DNA of 64,000 bases, taken from positions 40,512 to 104,511 of the forward strand of contig WOGZ01000104.1 in NCBI GenBank assembly GCA_009733775.1, given 5' to 3'. Numbering within the stretch: position 1 is the first letter of the stretch; each line of letters begins with the position of its first letter. The notes below the pieces were generated by a model, which made no database searches, had not been told where the DNA came from, and saw only the letters and a program-made list of their open reading frames with translations. A program made the position numbers and the translations under genes. The DNA is from Alectoria sarmentosa. Its lineage: Eukaryota > Ascomycota > Lecanoromycetes > Lecanorales > Parmeliaceae. Below, one piece after another: positions 11,118-23,871 of the stretch.

Positions 11118-11515
11118 GACCTTTGCCTTGGCTGTCCCACTGCGCGATCTGGAAATAAACGAAGGCTTTTCAGAACGCGCAATGGTGCTCGGAGAGGAGC
11201 TTTGAGCGCCGTCCCATCAATGCTCCTGGCTGCTCGAGCTTTGAGCAAGGCCCACGGGCCCAGGGGAAGATTAAATCGGGACGCTAATCTTAGAGCTGCA
11301 TGCTCCCGAAAGCTTATCCTAATCCCTGCGTGACCTCAACTGGAACCCTCGCAAGACTCATATTCTGACTCTAGATAGAGATGTACATATCTCATCGTGA
11401 CTCACTGCCGAATAAGTAGTCATTGGTGAGTCAAGATAATCATTTGTGAGTTTGATCCTTTCGTAGAAACCAAATCAAAGTCTCCCATCCCAATCACTTG
11501 AATCTCATAGAGACA
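11118..11515. promoter_or_regulatory. divergent promoter region, TM-SH3 protein / ProRS
   Basis: About 400 bp separate the two divergent start codons. The interval has short direct repeats (gagctttgagc near 11198 and 11239) but no recognised factor site. Promoter function is inferred from position only. Confidence 0.4.
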
Positions 11516-13816
11516 ATGGACGAGGAAATAGCAGACCAAACTGCTGCTATAACCATGGAGCAAGTCGAAGAGCCAAGTAAGAACGCACTCAAGAAGGCAA
11601 ACAAACAAAAGAAACTGGCAGAAGAAAAAGCGAACAAGTCGGCCACAAATACCACCAAAGAAGCTGCCAGATCCGAGGCCAAGAAAGCAGTCAACAAAGC
11701 TCCTAAAAAGAAGATTGAAGGGGCTGCCTTGATCGGGTACGGTATTTCCTAAAGCCTGTTATGACGGAAATGCTAACCAAGGAATTACTAGTATCGACGT
11801 AGCCAAGGACGAGGACTTCTCAGCCTGGTAAGAAATTCCCATTAGATATCATGTCTCCTTTACTGATAATCCAGGTATCAACAAACCCTCACCAAGGTAC
11901 GTACTTTCCGAATGATGCTTCCTGAATCAGTACAGAGATTTGATGGCAAGAAATTCTTTGGGAGTTCGAAGCATATTTTGTCTTTCGAGACATGTCTGCC
12001 GACTCGACCTTTTGTGGAATTGAAGGGGGTATATTGACTCCGATTTCCAAGGGCGATTTCCTTGACTACTATGATGTCTCCGGCTGCTACATCCTCAAGG
12101 TTCGTAGAGTCTGGTCTCCTGTCATAGGTATTCACTGATAGCTTCAAGCCCGCGTCTTGGTTCATCTGGGAGCAAATCCGCGACTGGTTTGATTTAAGGA
12201 TTAAGAAAATCGGAGTCAGGAATTGCGCATTTCCCTTGTTCGTGTCGGAAGAAGTTCTTCAAAGAGAGAAAGCCCATATCGAAGGGTTTGCAGCGGAAGT
12301 TGCATGGGTGACACATGCGTAGGTCTGCAAGATTTACAACCGCTAGCTCCGTCTTGCTGACTTGTTGACAGGGGGTCCGCAAAGCTTGACAAAAAGATTG
12401 CAATACGTCCAACATCAGAGACCGTCATGTATCCATACTACGCGAAATGGATACGGAGCCACCGAGACCTTCCTCTCCGCCTGAACCAATGGAACTCAGT
12501 TGTTCGCTGTAAGTGCACCTTAGGCTACTACTCAAAGCAAGTACACTATTAAATTTAGAGACCTTCAGGGGAATTTAAGAACCCAACGCCGTTTCTAAGG
12601 ACACGAGAGTTTCACTGGCAGGAAGGCCACACAGCTTACTTAAAGCAAGAAGACGCGAGTAAAGAAGTGTTACAAATACTGGAATTTTACGCCGGAGTCT
12701 ACGAAGAACTGCTTGCTGTTCCAGTTATTCGAGGTCGAAAGACCGACAAAGAAAAGTTTGCCGGTAGGTCTAGCTATTCCCCTTCCTTAGCTTGGAAGAT
12801 CAGCGCTGACTCCAATAAAAGGGGGAGACTACACCACCACGGTCGAAGGCTACATCGCTGCGACCGGAAGAGGGATTCAAGGAGGCACAAGCCATCATCT
12901 CGGACAGAACTTCAGCAAAATGTTTGGCATCTCCGTCGAGGATCCCTCTGCCAAAGAAGGCGAGAAGAAAGCTGCAATAAACGTCTTTCAGAATTCGTGG
13001 GGTTTGAGTACTAGAGCGATCGGTGTCATGGTCATGACTCACGGAGACAACCGTGGTCTCGTTGTTCCTCCTCGCGTCTCCGAAATTCAAGTTGTCATCA
13101 TCCCTGTGGGCATTACAGCAAAGTCGTCCGAGGACGAGAAAATATCTCTGCACAAGCAAGTCGACGCGCTGGAGGAGATCTTGAAAGCCGAGGGCATACG
13201 AGTCGAGGCGGACAAGCGAGTATACTCTCCAGGCTGGAAGTTCAACGACTGGGAGATGAGAGGTGTGCCCTTGCGCCTCGAGTTCGGTCCAAAAGACTCG
13301 GCTGCTCATTGTGTCACCACTTCTCGCCGCGACATCGAAGGGAATGACGGCAAGGGCACGATTCAGATCACGGAGCTCGCTGCGGGGGTCAGATCTCTAT
13401 TAAGTTCTATTCAGAAAGATCTCTACGGCCGGGCCGACAAGGTGTTCAAAGATCATACTAAGACGATCACTTCTTGGGATGATTTTGTGCCAGCTCTGAA
13501 CGATAAGAACGTCTGCCTCATTCCCCATTGCCTGACGGAGAAGTGTGAGGACGAGATCAAGGAGATGAGCGCGAGGACGGACAGCGATGAGGTCGTTGAT
13601 GAGAAGGCTCCGGCCATGGGGGTATGTACACTGTCCGAGCCCACACTTGCTCTTACCTTGAAGAAGGAATGCTTACTCTGAAATCCTTTATAGGCTAAAT
13701 CTCTGTGTATCCCCTTTGATCAGCCAGAGGGAATTGTGAAGGGCGAGACAAAGTGTACGAATCCCAATTGCAAAAATTTGGCGGAAAGCTTTTGTCTGTT
13801 TGGGAGAAGTTATTGA
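11516..13816 (+). CDS. prolyl-tRNA synthetase, eukaryotic cytosolic type
   Basis: Class II aminoacyl-tRNA synthetase that charges tRNA-Pro. About eight introns are needed. The first exon encodes a Lys/Ala-rich N-terminal extension (MDEEIADQTA onward). Core motifs in order are SGCYILKPASWFIWE, CAFPLFVSEEVLQREK, AEVAWVTHA, the motif 2 region KIAIRPTSETVMYPYYAKW and FLRTREFHWQEGHTA, DYTTTVEGYIAATGRGIQ with GTSHHLGQNFSKMF, and motif 3 plus anticodon-binding residues around NSWGLSTRAIGVMVMTHGD. The C-terminus has the zinc-binding-like Cys pattern CTNPNC and ends at 13816. The domain order is that of archaeal/eukaryotic ProRS. One intron (about 11899-12048) is longer than the rest. The start at 11516 is the first ATG after an in-frame non-ATG stretch. 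Confidence 0.95.
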
Positions 13817-14006
13817 ATGTCTGCTGCAAACCCTGTGGGGGTTTCCCTGAGCATCATGTACTTTAGCTAGTGTTCGATTCATCGAGAGAATGTATCGAAG
13901 CCCCAAGTATCATGCACAAATAACTTGCCTTTAGGTCAGAGGTAGGATGTATTTCTTATGAGAGAACCAACCCTGGTATTCACGGCTATCTACTATCGAT
14001 GGAAAT

Positions 14007-15945
14007 CTAATGACCATGCCCATCGTCCCCACCCCCTCTCTGCTCTGGATCCAGCTTGATAAGCGTATCTATCCTCATGATCGCAATACATGCCTCCACC
14101 GCACTTTTCAACTGCTTCACTTTGCTCATGCTCGGCTCCAACACGCCCGCCTTGATCTGATCGACCACCTTCCCCCGCGTCAGATCCAACCCGTAGTTCT
14201 TGTAATTCTTGCGCTTCGCCGTCGCTCTGTCCTCCGCGCTCGGCGACTTTGAAGGCGAAGAGGGCGGGGCAGGGTTGTCTTGTATGCGTTGGGAGGTGGC
14301 GTGCAAAGAGCGTAATTGCGCAACGAGGTCGGAGGAGTCTTTGGCGGCGTTGACGGCAAGGGTGCGCGGGATGATGAGGAGGGATTGGGCGAATTCGCCA
14401 ATGGCGAGCTGTTCTCTTGAGCCGACGGTGACGGCGAATTCTTCCAGGTAGATGTGCAGTGCCGTTTCCACGGCGCCGCCTCCGGGCACTATGCTGCCGC
14501 TTTCGAGCGTGCGTTTCACGGCGGAGAGGGAATCGTGGATTGAGCGCTCCATTTCGTCAAGCTGGTAGTCGTTGGAGCCGCGGAGGATGATGGAGGCGGA
14601 TGTGTGGACCTTTGTGCCTTTGACGAGGATGCATTCGTCGTCTGAGATGCGCTCTTGCACTACCTCTTCCGCATGACCCAGGGAAGCGGCTTCGAACTTC
14701 TCGTCGCCGTTGAGGTCCGAAAGAGAGGAGATCAGCGTTGCGCCTGTGGCCTTTGCTATTCTCCGCAAATCCTCTTTCTTGCATCGCCGCACAGCCATGG
14801 CGCCTTTTTCGATGAACTGTTTGAGGACTAAGTCATCGATGCCTTTTGTGGTAAGCACGACGTTGGCGCCGGCTTTGAGAATCATCTCGACACGCTCCAT
14901 GACCATGCCGGCTTCGCGTTTGCGGATCTGTTCCAGCTGTTGTGGGTCGTCGATTGTGATGTGGACGCCAAGCTTCATGCGCTCTTTCTGAAGGTTCATG
15001 TCTAGGCAGGCGATTTTGGCGTCCGTTATTCGGGTTTTCATGGCTTGCGAGGCCACTGTGCAGTTCAAAGCGTAGCCCTTGACGAGTACCGACTCTGTAG
15101 AACTCTTTCCGTGCGCTTTAAGAATGTTGACAGCCTTGACAGGGTATTTGATTTCGTTGCGGTTGTTGGTTGATTTGACGGATTGCATGGCGTCCACCAC
15201 CATGTTTGAGAAGAATTCTGAATCCGAGCCAATGATCTTGCTAGACATGGAGGTTTTTGCTATGTTTATGAGAGACTCTCTCCCTAGATTCTCGACTTTG
15301 GTGCTTATGTTCTCGTTCATGTATTTCACCGCTTCTCGAAGTGCCAGCCGGTAACCTGTTATGATTGTGGTTGGATGTATTCGGTTCTTCATGAGCTCAT
15401 TCGCTCGCCGTAGCAGTTCCGCAGCTATTAAAACTACTGAAGTCGTTCCATCGCCAACCTGAGGATGATCAGCGAATGGTGCATGATGCAGGCTTCGGAG
15501 GACCAACCTCCTTGTCCTGCTGCTGTGCTAAATCCACCAGTATCTTTCCTGCAGGGTGTTCCACATCAAGAAGGCTCAAGATTGTTGCACCGTCGTTGGT
15601 CACTGTGACGTCCTGGGATCGCTCAGCAAGGATCGTCTGCAAAAGGCTTGTTCAAGTCCTACCCCAATATCGTCCACCATCATTTTATCTAGTCCTGAAG
15701 GACCAAACGAACTCTTTACTACATTGGCAATAGCTTGTGTGGCAAGAACTATAGGTACATTAGAACCTATCAACCTATAGCCTGGACTGTAGTCACCATT
15801 TTGATCTCGAATATCTGCTCCACTAATCTTTGTTCCACCAAGGACTATTGACCGTTTGTCAGTTGCTGTATCTCTCCAGCGCCCTGAAGTCTTACTTACA
15901 AAGGGTGCCCGCATTCCTAGGTTGCTCAAACATTCCTGCCATCAT
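14007..15945 (-). CDS. CCT1: T-complex protein 1 alpha subunit (CCT1)
   Basis: Alpha subunit of the cytosolic chaperonin CCT/TRiC, which folds actin, tubulin and other proteins with ATP. Four introns near the 5' end must be removed: after GTLF, within DQNV, before DVTVTNDGATIL, and before VGDGTTSV. The joined protein has LGGTKISGADIRDQN, VVKSSFGPSGLDKMMVDDIG, NDGATIL and GDGTTSVV (nucleotide-binding and catalytic loops), CKKEDLRRIAKATGAT, and SGSIVPGGGAVETALHIYL, all matching the alpha subunit. The C-terminus ends in a Gly/His-rich tail (GGGDDGHGH). The first of two adjacent start codons lies at 15945. The gene diverges from VPS15. Confidence 0.95.
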
Positions 15946-16303
15946 GCAAATACTGACTGAAGTGGAAACACACAAGCAGTGGATTACAACATATTCATAG
16001 CTTGCATAAAGTACTTTAGGAATACTTTTTGATAGGGCTGGAAGCGGGACGCGACGCGCTTAGTCTCATAAGGCTGACGCCGACATAGTCAGTCCTGCCC
16101 GAATAATCTATGTTCTCCAGGTGACCACCACGTACAAAATCTCGAATAATTTTCTTGTCACCAACCATAGCTTCACAACATCACATGAGCTTCACTCAAG
16201 ATCTAAGGTCCCTGCGGTGAGATACCGCAAAAGCCGGGACCATAATGCAGAGCAAGCCGCCTATACCTCTTCTCCACAGGTGACCGTGCATGGAAGTTCA
16301 AAA
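15946..16303. promoter_or_regulatory. divergent promoter region, CCT1 / VPS15
   Basis: About 360 bp lie between the divergent start codons. No specific factor site was recognised. An open frame upstream of the VPS15 start is in frame with it, but the family's N-terminal MG supports the downstream ATG. Confidence 0.4.
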
Positions 16304-19300
16304 ATGGGACAGACATTCTCGCTGGCAACCCTTTCAGCGGGTTCCGCAGGGATCGATGTACCAGAGCTATCAGATCTTTCGTATGAAAAGTCGCTGGGAA
16401 CGGCGCGATTCATGAAGAGTATTCGAGCCAGGCATCAACATGGTTTGGTGGTTGTCAAGCTGGTCATGAAACCCTTCCCTCAGCTCGATCTCGGCCAGTA
16501 CGTGAGAGCTATTCGGTGTGAGTAGGTGGCTTGCCAGCGATCTCTAAGAGGAAGGTCTTACTGACATGGTCTGCAGCAGAACGCGAAGCCCTCAACAACG
16601 TTCCGAATGCCCTCGGCTACCAGCGTATTTTTGAAACAGGTACCAATGGGTATTTGGTTCGACAGTACTTTTACAGCTCGTTGTACGACCGCATGAGGTG
16701 AGTTCGATCCTCGCAGTTGCCGATCAGGTTTTAAGATGAACAGTACACGTCCATTCCTGGAGGACATCGAAAAGAAATGGCTTGCCTACCAGCTTCTTTG
16801 CGCCTTACGGGACTGTCATGCTCGCAACGTCTATCATGGGGATATCAAGACGGAGAACGTTCTGGTCACCTCGTGGAACTGGCTATATCTGACGGACTTC
16901 TCTTCCTCGTTCAAGAAGACATACCTCCCCGAGGACAACCCTGCGGACTTTTCTTATTACTTCGATACATCAGGAAGGAGGACATGCTACCTTGCTCCAG
17001 AACGATTCCTTCGGGCTGATGACAAAGACGATGATAGGGGGGTCACATGGGCTATGGATGTCTTTAGTGTCGGATGTGTAATTGCGGAGCTATTTATTGA
17101 AGCTCCCATATTTTCTTTGAGCCAACTCTACAAATACAGAAAAGGGGAGTACGACCCGCAATTTGGCTATCTCGGCAAAATCCAGGACCAGGATGTGCGC
17201 GAGCTGGTTAGCCATATGATACAATTGGAGCCTGAGTCAAGGTTTTCCGCTGAGGAATACTTGAACTTCTGGCGGCGCAAAGCCTTTCCTGAATATTTCT
17301 ATAGCTTTCTTCACCAATATATGGGATTGATCACGGATCCTTCATCAGGTCGTGCACCAGTCTTACCAGAAACGGCGAACTTTGGTGAAGCAGATGATAG
17401 AATCGACAGAGTTTACTACGACTTTGACAAGATTTCTTATTTTCTTGGTTACGACAATGACAAGGCTCAAGACAACGCCAGACCGGATTCGGAAGACTCT
17501 TCGGAAGAACTCATCCCTCTTCAGATTGACATACCGAACAACAGACATGAAGCTACTACAGTCGGAAGACGCCCTGTCGATGATGGATCTCTTATTTTTC
17601 TCACGCTTGTGGTGTCCTCATTAAGAAATACCGCCAGATCCACTGCTAGGGTTCGCGCTTGTGATCTTATGCTGGCCTTCGCCGAGAGGATCACGGACGA
17701 GGCGAAACTTGATCGGGTGCTCCCCTATATAGTAGCAATGCTAAATGATCGTGCCGATATTGTCAAGGTTGCTGCCGTTCGGACCATGGCTCAGCTGGTC
17801 AGGAATTCCTCCGCCCATCGAATGCAGAGCTGACTTTCCGTAGCTATCTATGATCACAGTCGTATCACCCGTCAACGCCTATGTCTTTACCGAATATGTT
17901 CGTCCTCGGCTACAGCAATTCATCGCAGGCGGCAGCAACAAGGCAAGCCCGGTAGTTCGCGCGACTTACGCTTCTTGCCTTGCTACCTTGGCACACACCT
18001 CGTCCAGTATTTTGGACATGTTACAAGCTCTTCGCGCAGATGGCTCCATCCCGACCGTCGATCCAGAAGCTGAAGACGGCGTAGCTATAACTCTGACCTA
18101 TCAAAACTCATTCGAGGTGGCGAGACTGGACTTGTCAGAGCACTTTGAGGCACACACGAAGGCTCTATTGACTGATGATAATCCATCAGTCAGACGGGCT
18201 TTTCTAGGTTCCGTGTCCAGTCTCTGCGTCTTCTTTGGTAGCTCAAAAGCGAATGATGTCATCCTCAGCCATCTTAATACATACTTGAACGACACGGACT
18301 GGATCCTAAAATGTGCGTTCTTCCGAACGATCGTTGGAGTTGCCACCTTTGTCGGTGGTACAAGTCTCGAGGAGTTCATCTTGCCTCTCATGATACAAGC
18401 TCTGACTGACCCGGAAGAATTCGTGGTTCAGAAAGTGCTCTCCTCTTTTGCGAGTATGGCGGAGCTAGGTTTGTTTCAGCGGTCCAGAACCTGGGAGATG
18501 ATAGATCTCGTTGCACGGTTCATGGTGCATCCCAATATTTGGATCCGAGAAGCGGCTGCACATTTCGTCTCTTCCTCAACGCGATATTTGTCTACAGCGG
18601 ATCTCCATTGCATTGTGTCTCCGCTTGTACAGCCATATCTCAAATCATCCATTACGAACTTCTCCGAAGTCAGTATACTCGATAATCTCAGGAGACCCTT
18701 GCCTCGACCTATTCTTGAAATGGCTGTGAGTTGGGCCTTAAAAGTCGAGGATGGACTCTTTTGGAAGCCTGTCCAGCAGCAAAGGACGTTCTCCTTCGGA
18801 TCCCCTGAACAAGCTCTTCCTACGATATCTTCGAAAGACCTTAGACCCAATGCTCTGAGTAAAATTGCAAAGAACAACGAAGATGAGCAGTGGATCAAGA
18901 GACTACGGAACATAGGCATGAGTACAGATGACGACTTCAAGCTCTTGGCATTGAGGGAATACATCTGGCGTATTGCTCAAAAGCAACTAAAGACAGGCTC
19001 CAAAGGTACTCCATCACACCTGAATAGCATTCTGCTGCTCAAAGAAATGAACGTCACACCACAGACAATCTTCTTTGAAACCCAGAAAAGAAAGAACAAA
19101 TCTCGGCGTCGAGCTTCAAGTGTTGAGCACCGCACCAGCGGATCCAAGAATAAGCCAGAAATCGCACCTCATACCATCGCGGATGCCTTGCTCGATGCGT
19201 CTGCTACTATCGATGATCCTCTCTCTCAGCGTAAGAAGTCGTATGCAAATGCCAGGAAAGAAAGGCTTAACAGTACACTCCAAGTGCAAAACTTACATAT

Positions 19301-21200
19301 TGAATCACGACGCAGCTCTTCCAACATTAGTTCGCCATTATCCACTTCGCCACGCGGACGGCGTCAGTCCCATCAGACGAATTCAACAGATAATAATGAC
19401 AATGTCCAAAGCGACGGCACGCTTACGCCAACAGATTCTCTCTGGACAGGAGGCGGAACTGGTAGAAGTGGAGGCGTAAAACACAAGCCCAGTGCTATCA
19501 ATTTACTGAATCGAAGAGACACCTCCAAAACCGTAGCCGAGACGGGCACGACTTCTGCAAATGCTTTTGGCAAAGTTGACGGCCCTTTCACCCGAGAGCC
19601 TTCTGAAGCCTCGTCTCATCGTAAAGCAAGCCACATCGATGTGAAAAGAGAGCCGAACAACCAATCCCATGCTGGCCATACGTATGACGGCAATGATCCC
19701 AGTGTCTTGGGGCTTCTTGATTCTTTAGCATCCGAGAATTATCCACATGACATCCACGATTTTGGACCTTTAATTATGCCAATCATTAGCAAGCGACATG
19801 TGATGAAGAAGGCAGATGTTCCAGGATCCGACAAGCCCTGGCGACCGGAGGGAACGTTGATTGCAACATTTGGGGAGCACACGGGCCCAATCAATCGGGT
19901 TGTACCTTCGCCGGATCATGCTTTCTTCATCACAGGGTCCGATGATGGCACTGTCAAGGTTTGGGATACACTGAGGCTTGAACGAAATCTTACCCATCGA
20001 TCCAGGCAGACACACAGTCATGCGGAAGGAGCAAAAGTAAAGTGCTTGTGTTTTGTCGAAAACACTCACACATTCGTCAGCGGCGCGACTGATGGTAGCA
20101 TCAATGTCGTCAAAGTGGATCACACGCTTGTAGGCGACACTTCCAAGTACGGCAGGCTTCGTAATGTACGGGATTATCAGCTACCGGAGGGCGAGCATGC
20201 GGTGTGGCTGGACCATTCCAGGTTGGACACACAATCCGTCTTGCTGTTGGCCACCAACACCTCACGAGTCGTCTCTCTGGATTTGCGGAACATGACCGTA
20301 CTTTACTCTTTCAAAAACCCCGTGCACCACGGCATACCGACTTGCTTCTGTGTCGACCATAAACATGGCTGGATGCTGATTGGAACCTCACATGGCGTGC
20401 TCGACTTGTGGGACCTCCGCTTTCGGCTACGCCTCAAAGCCTGGGGTCTGGCTGGAGGCACACCAATACACCGTCTGATCGTTCACCCGTTCAGGACGTA
20501 TGGCAGATGTGTCTGCGTAGCTGGTGGCACAGGACAAACAGACGTTACAATTTGGGACGTTGAAAAAACAGAATGCCGAGAAGTTTTCCGCGCCGGAGTC
20601 CCCAAGAACACCGGAAAAGAAAATCTAAAAGCCTATGAGCCCTGGAAAGTCGATGACGAAAAACCTGAAGGCATGCTCGGCCGCTTCGCTACTGCTATCG
20701 ATCCTTCCGGAGGTGGCAATAGTAATCCAGACAGGGGTATTCGGGCTCTAGCCGTGGGTGTCGATTCACCTGAGCCATCTTGGGAAGGCAAATACGGTTT
20801 CTTTCTCACTGGTGGCGCTGACAAAAAACTCCGCTTCTGGGATGTCACACGTGCGGATGCTTCGACGGTGATCAGTGGTCTTGACGCCGAAGAAGACCAG
20901 CCTAAATTCACGACCTCACATCCTACTACAACCCTGACCGTCAATAGTGAGCGGATATCGCAGGCGGCTCCCTCGACGGCCAATGCTGCCGCAGGAAACA
21001 AAGCAGGCTCGAGTTCTGCAGGTGGTAAGAAGCCGTCGTCACTGGATGTGAAGCCCCCAAGGTCTGCAATTATCAGTAAGCACCAGCAGCAACTGCTCAG
21101 GAGTCATTTGGACACGATATTGGATGTCTGCTTGCTGGAGAGTCCGGTAGGTATGACGGTTAGTGTGGATCGGATGGGGTGCATTTATGTATTTCAATGA
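16304..21200 (+). CDS. VPS15: Vps15, regulatory protein kinase of the class III PI3-kinase complex
   Basis: Vps15 partners Vps34 in complexes that make PI3P for endosomal sorting and autophagy. Four exons (16304-16517, 16577-16697, 16744-17797, 17844-21200) give about 1581 aa. The N-terminus MGQTFSL has the myristoylation glycine. The kinase domain is the divergent Vps15 type: HARNVYHGDIKTENVL in the catalytic loop and LYLTDFSSSFKK instead of DFG, then TCYLAPERF and WAMDVFSVGCVIAELF. HEAT repeats follow (roughly residues 360-700), then a long disordered Ser-rich stretch, then C-terminal WD40 repeats (GSDDGTVKVWDT, SGATDGSINVVKV, LTGGADKKLRFWDV). The third intron has a GTCAGG donor and restores the conserved text VVSPVNAYVF. 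Length and architecture match the family. Confidence 0.95.
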
Positions 21201-21722
21201 TGGGCTGCCACGAGCTGGAAATTATGAGGGTGACTTAAAAAGAGGGTCAAGCATGGTATGGAGATAGCATAGGGATCGATATCGCAAACAGCGCTTGTGA
21301 AGCATAGCGTTCTCGAACAGCCAGGAGAGGCAGCCCATACTCCTTTCCCCACTTTCGTCTACTCGCCTGGGAGGAACCCCGTATCATTTCACCCTTCTGC
21401 GGTTGTCTAGCCCACTCGCAAAGAGTATTTATCAAGACCCGAGGGGGGGGGAAGGGGGGGTCATCAGCTATTTTGACTAATATACGAAGTCAGCGCACAT
21501 TTCTGGAGTCAAATGCAACATTGCCTACCACCAACCCCCCTTCCCAACAGTCTCCCCTGTCGTACGGATAAGAAACTCCTGCTGCAGATCTACCTACCGT
21601 TCCTGCCTTCCACCCATCCGTGAATTGCTCCGCCATATGATCTCTCTTCTTTCGGCATTGGCTCTTTCACGTCCGGACCCCAAATTTCCTTCTAGCTTCG
21701 AATGCATGCCACAACATTGTAC
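21201..21722. other. convergent intergenic region
   Basis: This is 3' DNA between VPS15 and the RNase III-like gene. A G-rich run (near 21442-21460) is the only notable low-complexity stretch. No gene or RNA was recognised. Confidence 0.5.
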
Positions 21723-22512
21723 TCAAGATGATGGCGGTGATTGAGCGTTTTCGTCCAATCGCTGCTTGAGCTGCACAACAATTGAGTGTTCCCACAACGC
21801 CTTCTCTAGCTCTTGAGACGATTTCGTCACCTTCACAAACATTTCACCCGGGTCTCTTGGAGGCATCTCGGGTTCTCCCTGATCTTCAACAATAGACGTA
21901 GATACTACTGGAGGTTTCACACTTTCCGAAACTGGCACTTTCATCCCCGTTCTCCGCACAAGTCTGGGCATCAGACCCAGATTCTGCATCACTCCTGTAA
22001 CAGCTTTCATATCGCTATCAAGATATACAGCCCCAATAATAGCCTCGATGGTGCCAGCCATAGTGATCGAACCTACCAATGCATCTTTATCAGATGGATT
22101 CTTGTTAATGAGCGCATCCAGTCCGTTGATGCGGCCGATCATGTCGAGATTAGCATTTGAGCCTACGTCGGACACAACGCGGGAGAGTCTTTCTGTTCAC
22201 CAATAAACCAGGATTCGCTTCATAAAAGGAAATGCTGTCAGCCATACCTCTGGACCCCTCCCCCTTAAACCAATCCTCGACAAGCGCCAGCTTCAGAACG
22301 GTATCGCCAAGGACAGCAAGTCTGCGATTTCCATCCGGGAACCTCTGAAAGCCTCGACTATGACGTTCAGTCCCAGCGCCTTCGACTTCACCGGATCGTA
22401 CGATTGATCCGGGGGCCTGGACGGCTTCCCATAGATATTGAGCGTTTTTGAAGTTATAGCCGATTTTCCTCTGAAGTTTGCAGACTGTAGGGGCCATACG
22501 TACTGCTGCCAT
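21723..22512 (-). CDS. RNase III-fold protein with degenerate active site
   Basis: Two exons (22512-22209, 22162-21723) give about 247 aa with one RNase III-like domain. The family helix NERLEFLGDAVL appears here as RRLAVLGDTVLKLAL. The second signature appears as GTIEAIIGAVYLDSD. In the first motif the usual glutamate is replaced while the aspartate remains. In the second, the aspartate expected before the conserved EA is Thr, while the Glu is kept. Half of the metal-binding acids are therefore missing, so cleavage activity is doubtful. No dsRNA-binding domain follows. The C-terminus is Pro/Glu-rich. Similar single-domain RNase III-fold proteins occur in filamentous fungi, some of them mitochondrial ribosomal, but no targeting peptide is obvious here. 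It diverges from LEA1 over about 300 bp. Confidence 0.75.
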
Positions 22513-22812
22513 GTTAGAGAGATCGTGCGAAGCTATTGTCTAGTTAATGGATGCGCAATGCGTCTTTCAAAATGTTATTCTCGGAAACACGTGACGAAAC
22601 CAATTGAAATTGGCCAAATTCAGACTAGCTCGGTTCAGCCTTACACTATAGTTTTCGTTTCTCGAGAATCTCTCAACTGCTAACAGACTCGAGCCAAACA
22701 CAAATCTCACCCATAACCGCTATCTCCTTTCTGCTGCTCCAAACCTTACCCATCTCTCCCTCTCTCCCTCCACTCCCAATCCTAAGCTCGCCTTGCGCGA
22801 CAAACCGCAACC
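22513..22812. promoter_or_regulatory. divergent promoter region, RNase III-like / LEA1
   Basis: 300 bp separate the divergent starts. The part before LEA1 is a CT-rich leader (ctccctctctccctcc near 22758-22775), typical of fungal 5' UTRs. No other site is recognised. Confidence 0.45.
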
Positions 22813-23871
22813 ATGAGGTTAACTGCCGAACTCATCCAAACCTCCCTCTCCTACCTCAACCCCCTCAAAGAACGCGAATTGGATCTCAGAGGTGCGTTTG
22901 AACAAGCTGAAAAGAGCAGATACTACACTTCTTGAGGCGAGCTCCATTGATATCATAAACGAGGACTGCAGGACATAAGATACCCGCGATTGAGAATCTG
23001 GGCGTTGCCAAGGTTTGTTCTTTTCCCCTTCTCTTACTGCCCCGTCCCTTCTTCCCTTGCAGGCCTCTCTATGGGTACAAGATCGTACTGAGATATTGTC
23101 GCTGAACAGTTGCTGTAGGACCAAGATGCCATCGATTTCACAGACAACGACATAACCGCCCTCTCCAACTTCCCCCTCTCGCCGCGGTTACGCACGCTCC
23201 TGCTCGCGCGGAACAGGGTCAATAGCATACAACCTACCCTTGCGAACTCGTTGCCGAACTTGACCACCCTGATCCTTACCTCCAACAATTTCTCAGAGCT
23301 GGCGGATTTGGATGTGCTGAGGAATTTCCCAAGACTCACACATCTATCTTTACTAGAGAATCCTGTGACGAGGCGAGAGGTACGAGAGTCTGTCCGCTCC
23401 TGCAGTGGGGATATGGCTGATTTGGGCAATTTTAGAATTACCGGTATTGGATAATATGGCGCTGTCCCACCGTCCGCTTCCTCGACTACCATAAAGTGAA
23501 GGACGTTGAACGTGAGAAAGCTACCGAGCTCTTCGGCACAGCCAAAGAGCCTTCCGCGCTCGCTTCAAAGGTGCGCTCTTTCCAGCCGATCAGATTCCTG
23601 TCTTCCACCCCCATCCAACTAATTGCCCTCCCGTAACAAACAGATCATGGGCATCAAATCCCGCACCTTCGACATCCCCTCCGCCTCCCTCGCCAACGGC
23701 ACCGCTAGCGCCGGTGACAAGTCCTACCGCGTGAAGCTGACGGACAAAGAGAAGAAGAGGGTAGAGGGGCTGATTAAGAACGCGAAGAGTTTGCAGGAGA
23801 TTACGAGGTTGGAGAAGGAGCTGAACGACGGACGCATCCCGCAAGGAGGGGGTGATGACATGGAAGAATGA
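22813..23871 (+). CDS. LEA1: U2 snRNP protein A' (Lea1), leucine-rich repeat
   Basis: U2A' binds U2B'' and U2 snRNA stem-loop IV and acts in branch-site recognition during splicing. Introns split MRLTAELIQTSLSYLNPLKERELDLRG, GHKIPAIENLGVAK, the LRR block, and the tail. LRR units are visible: AIDFTDNDITALSNFP, LRTLLLARNRVNSI, LPNLTTLILTSNNFSELADL and LTHLSLLENPVTRRE. After an intron (gtacga to ttttag, near 23380-23437) the capping motif reads NYRYWIIWRCPTVRFLDY and then KVKDVEREKATELFG, a hallmark of U2A'. The last exon starts at 23643 with IMGIKSRTFD and ends at 23871. The length of about 240-250 aa fits the family. Confidence 0.93.

Noticed and set aside
11878..12165. 95-codon minus-strand frame within ProRS
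   Set aside because: It overlaps a ProRS intron and exons. There is no domain, and the plus-strand protein explains the region.
14010..15780. Several plus-strand frames of 70-90 codons opposite CCT1
   Set aside because: They are antisense to a highly conserved coding sequence and have no motif, so they are shadows of its codon structure.
16700..16725. tRNA-like box ggtgagttcgatcctcgc
   Set aside because: It falls in a VPS15 intron and no cloverleaf can be drawn around it.
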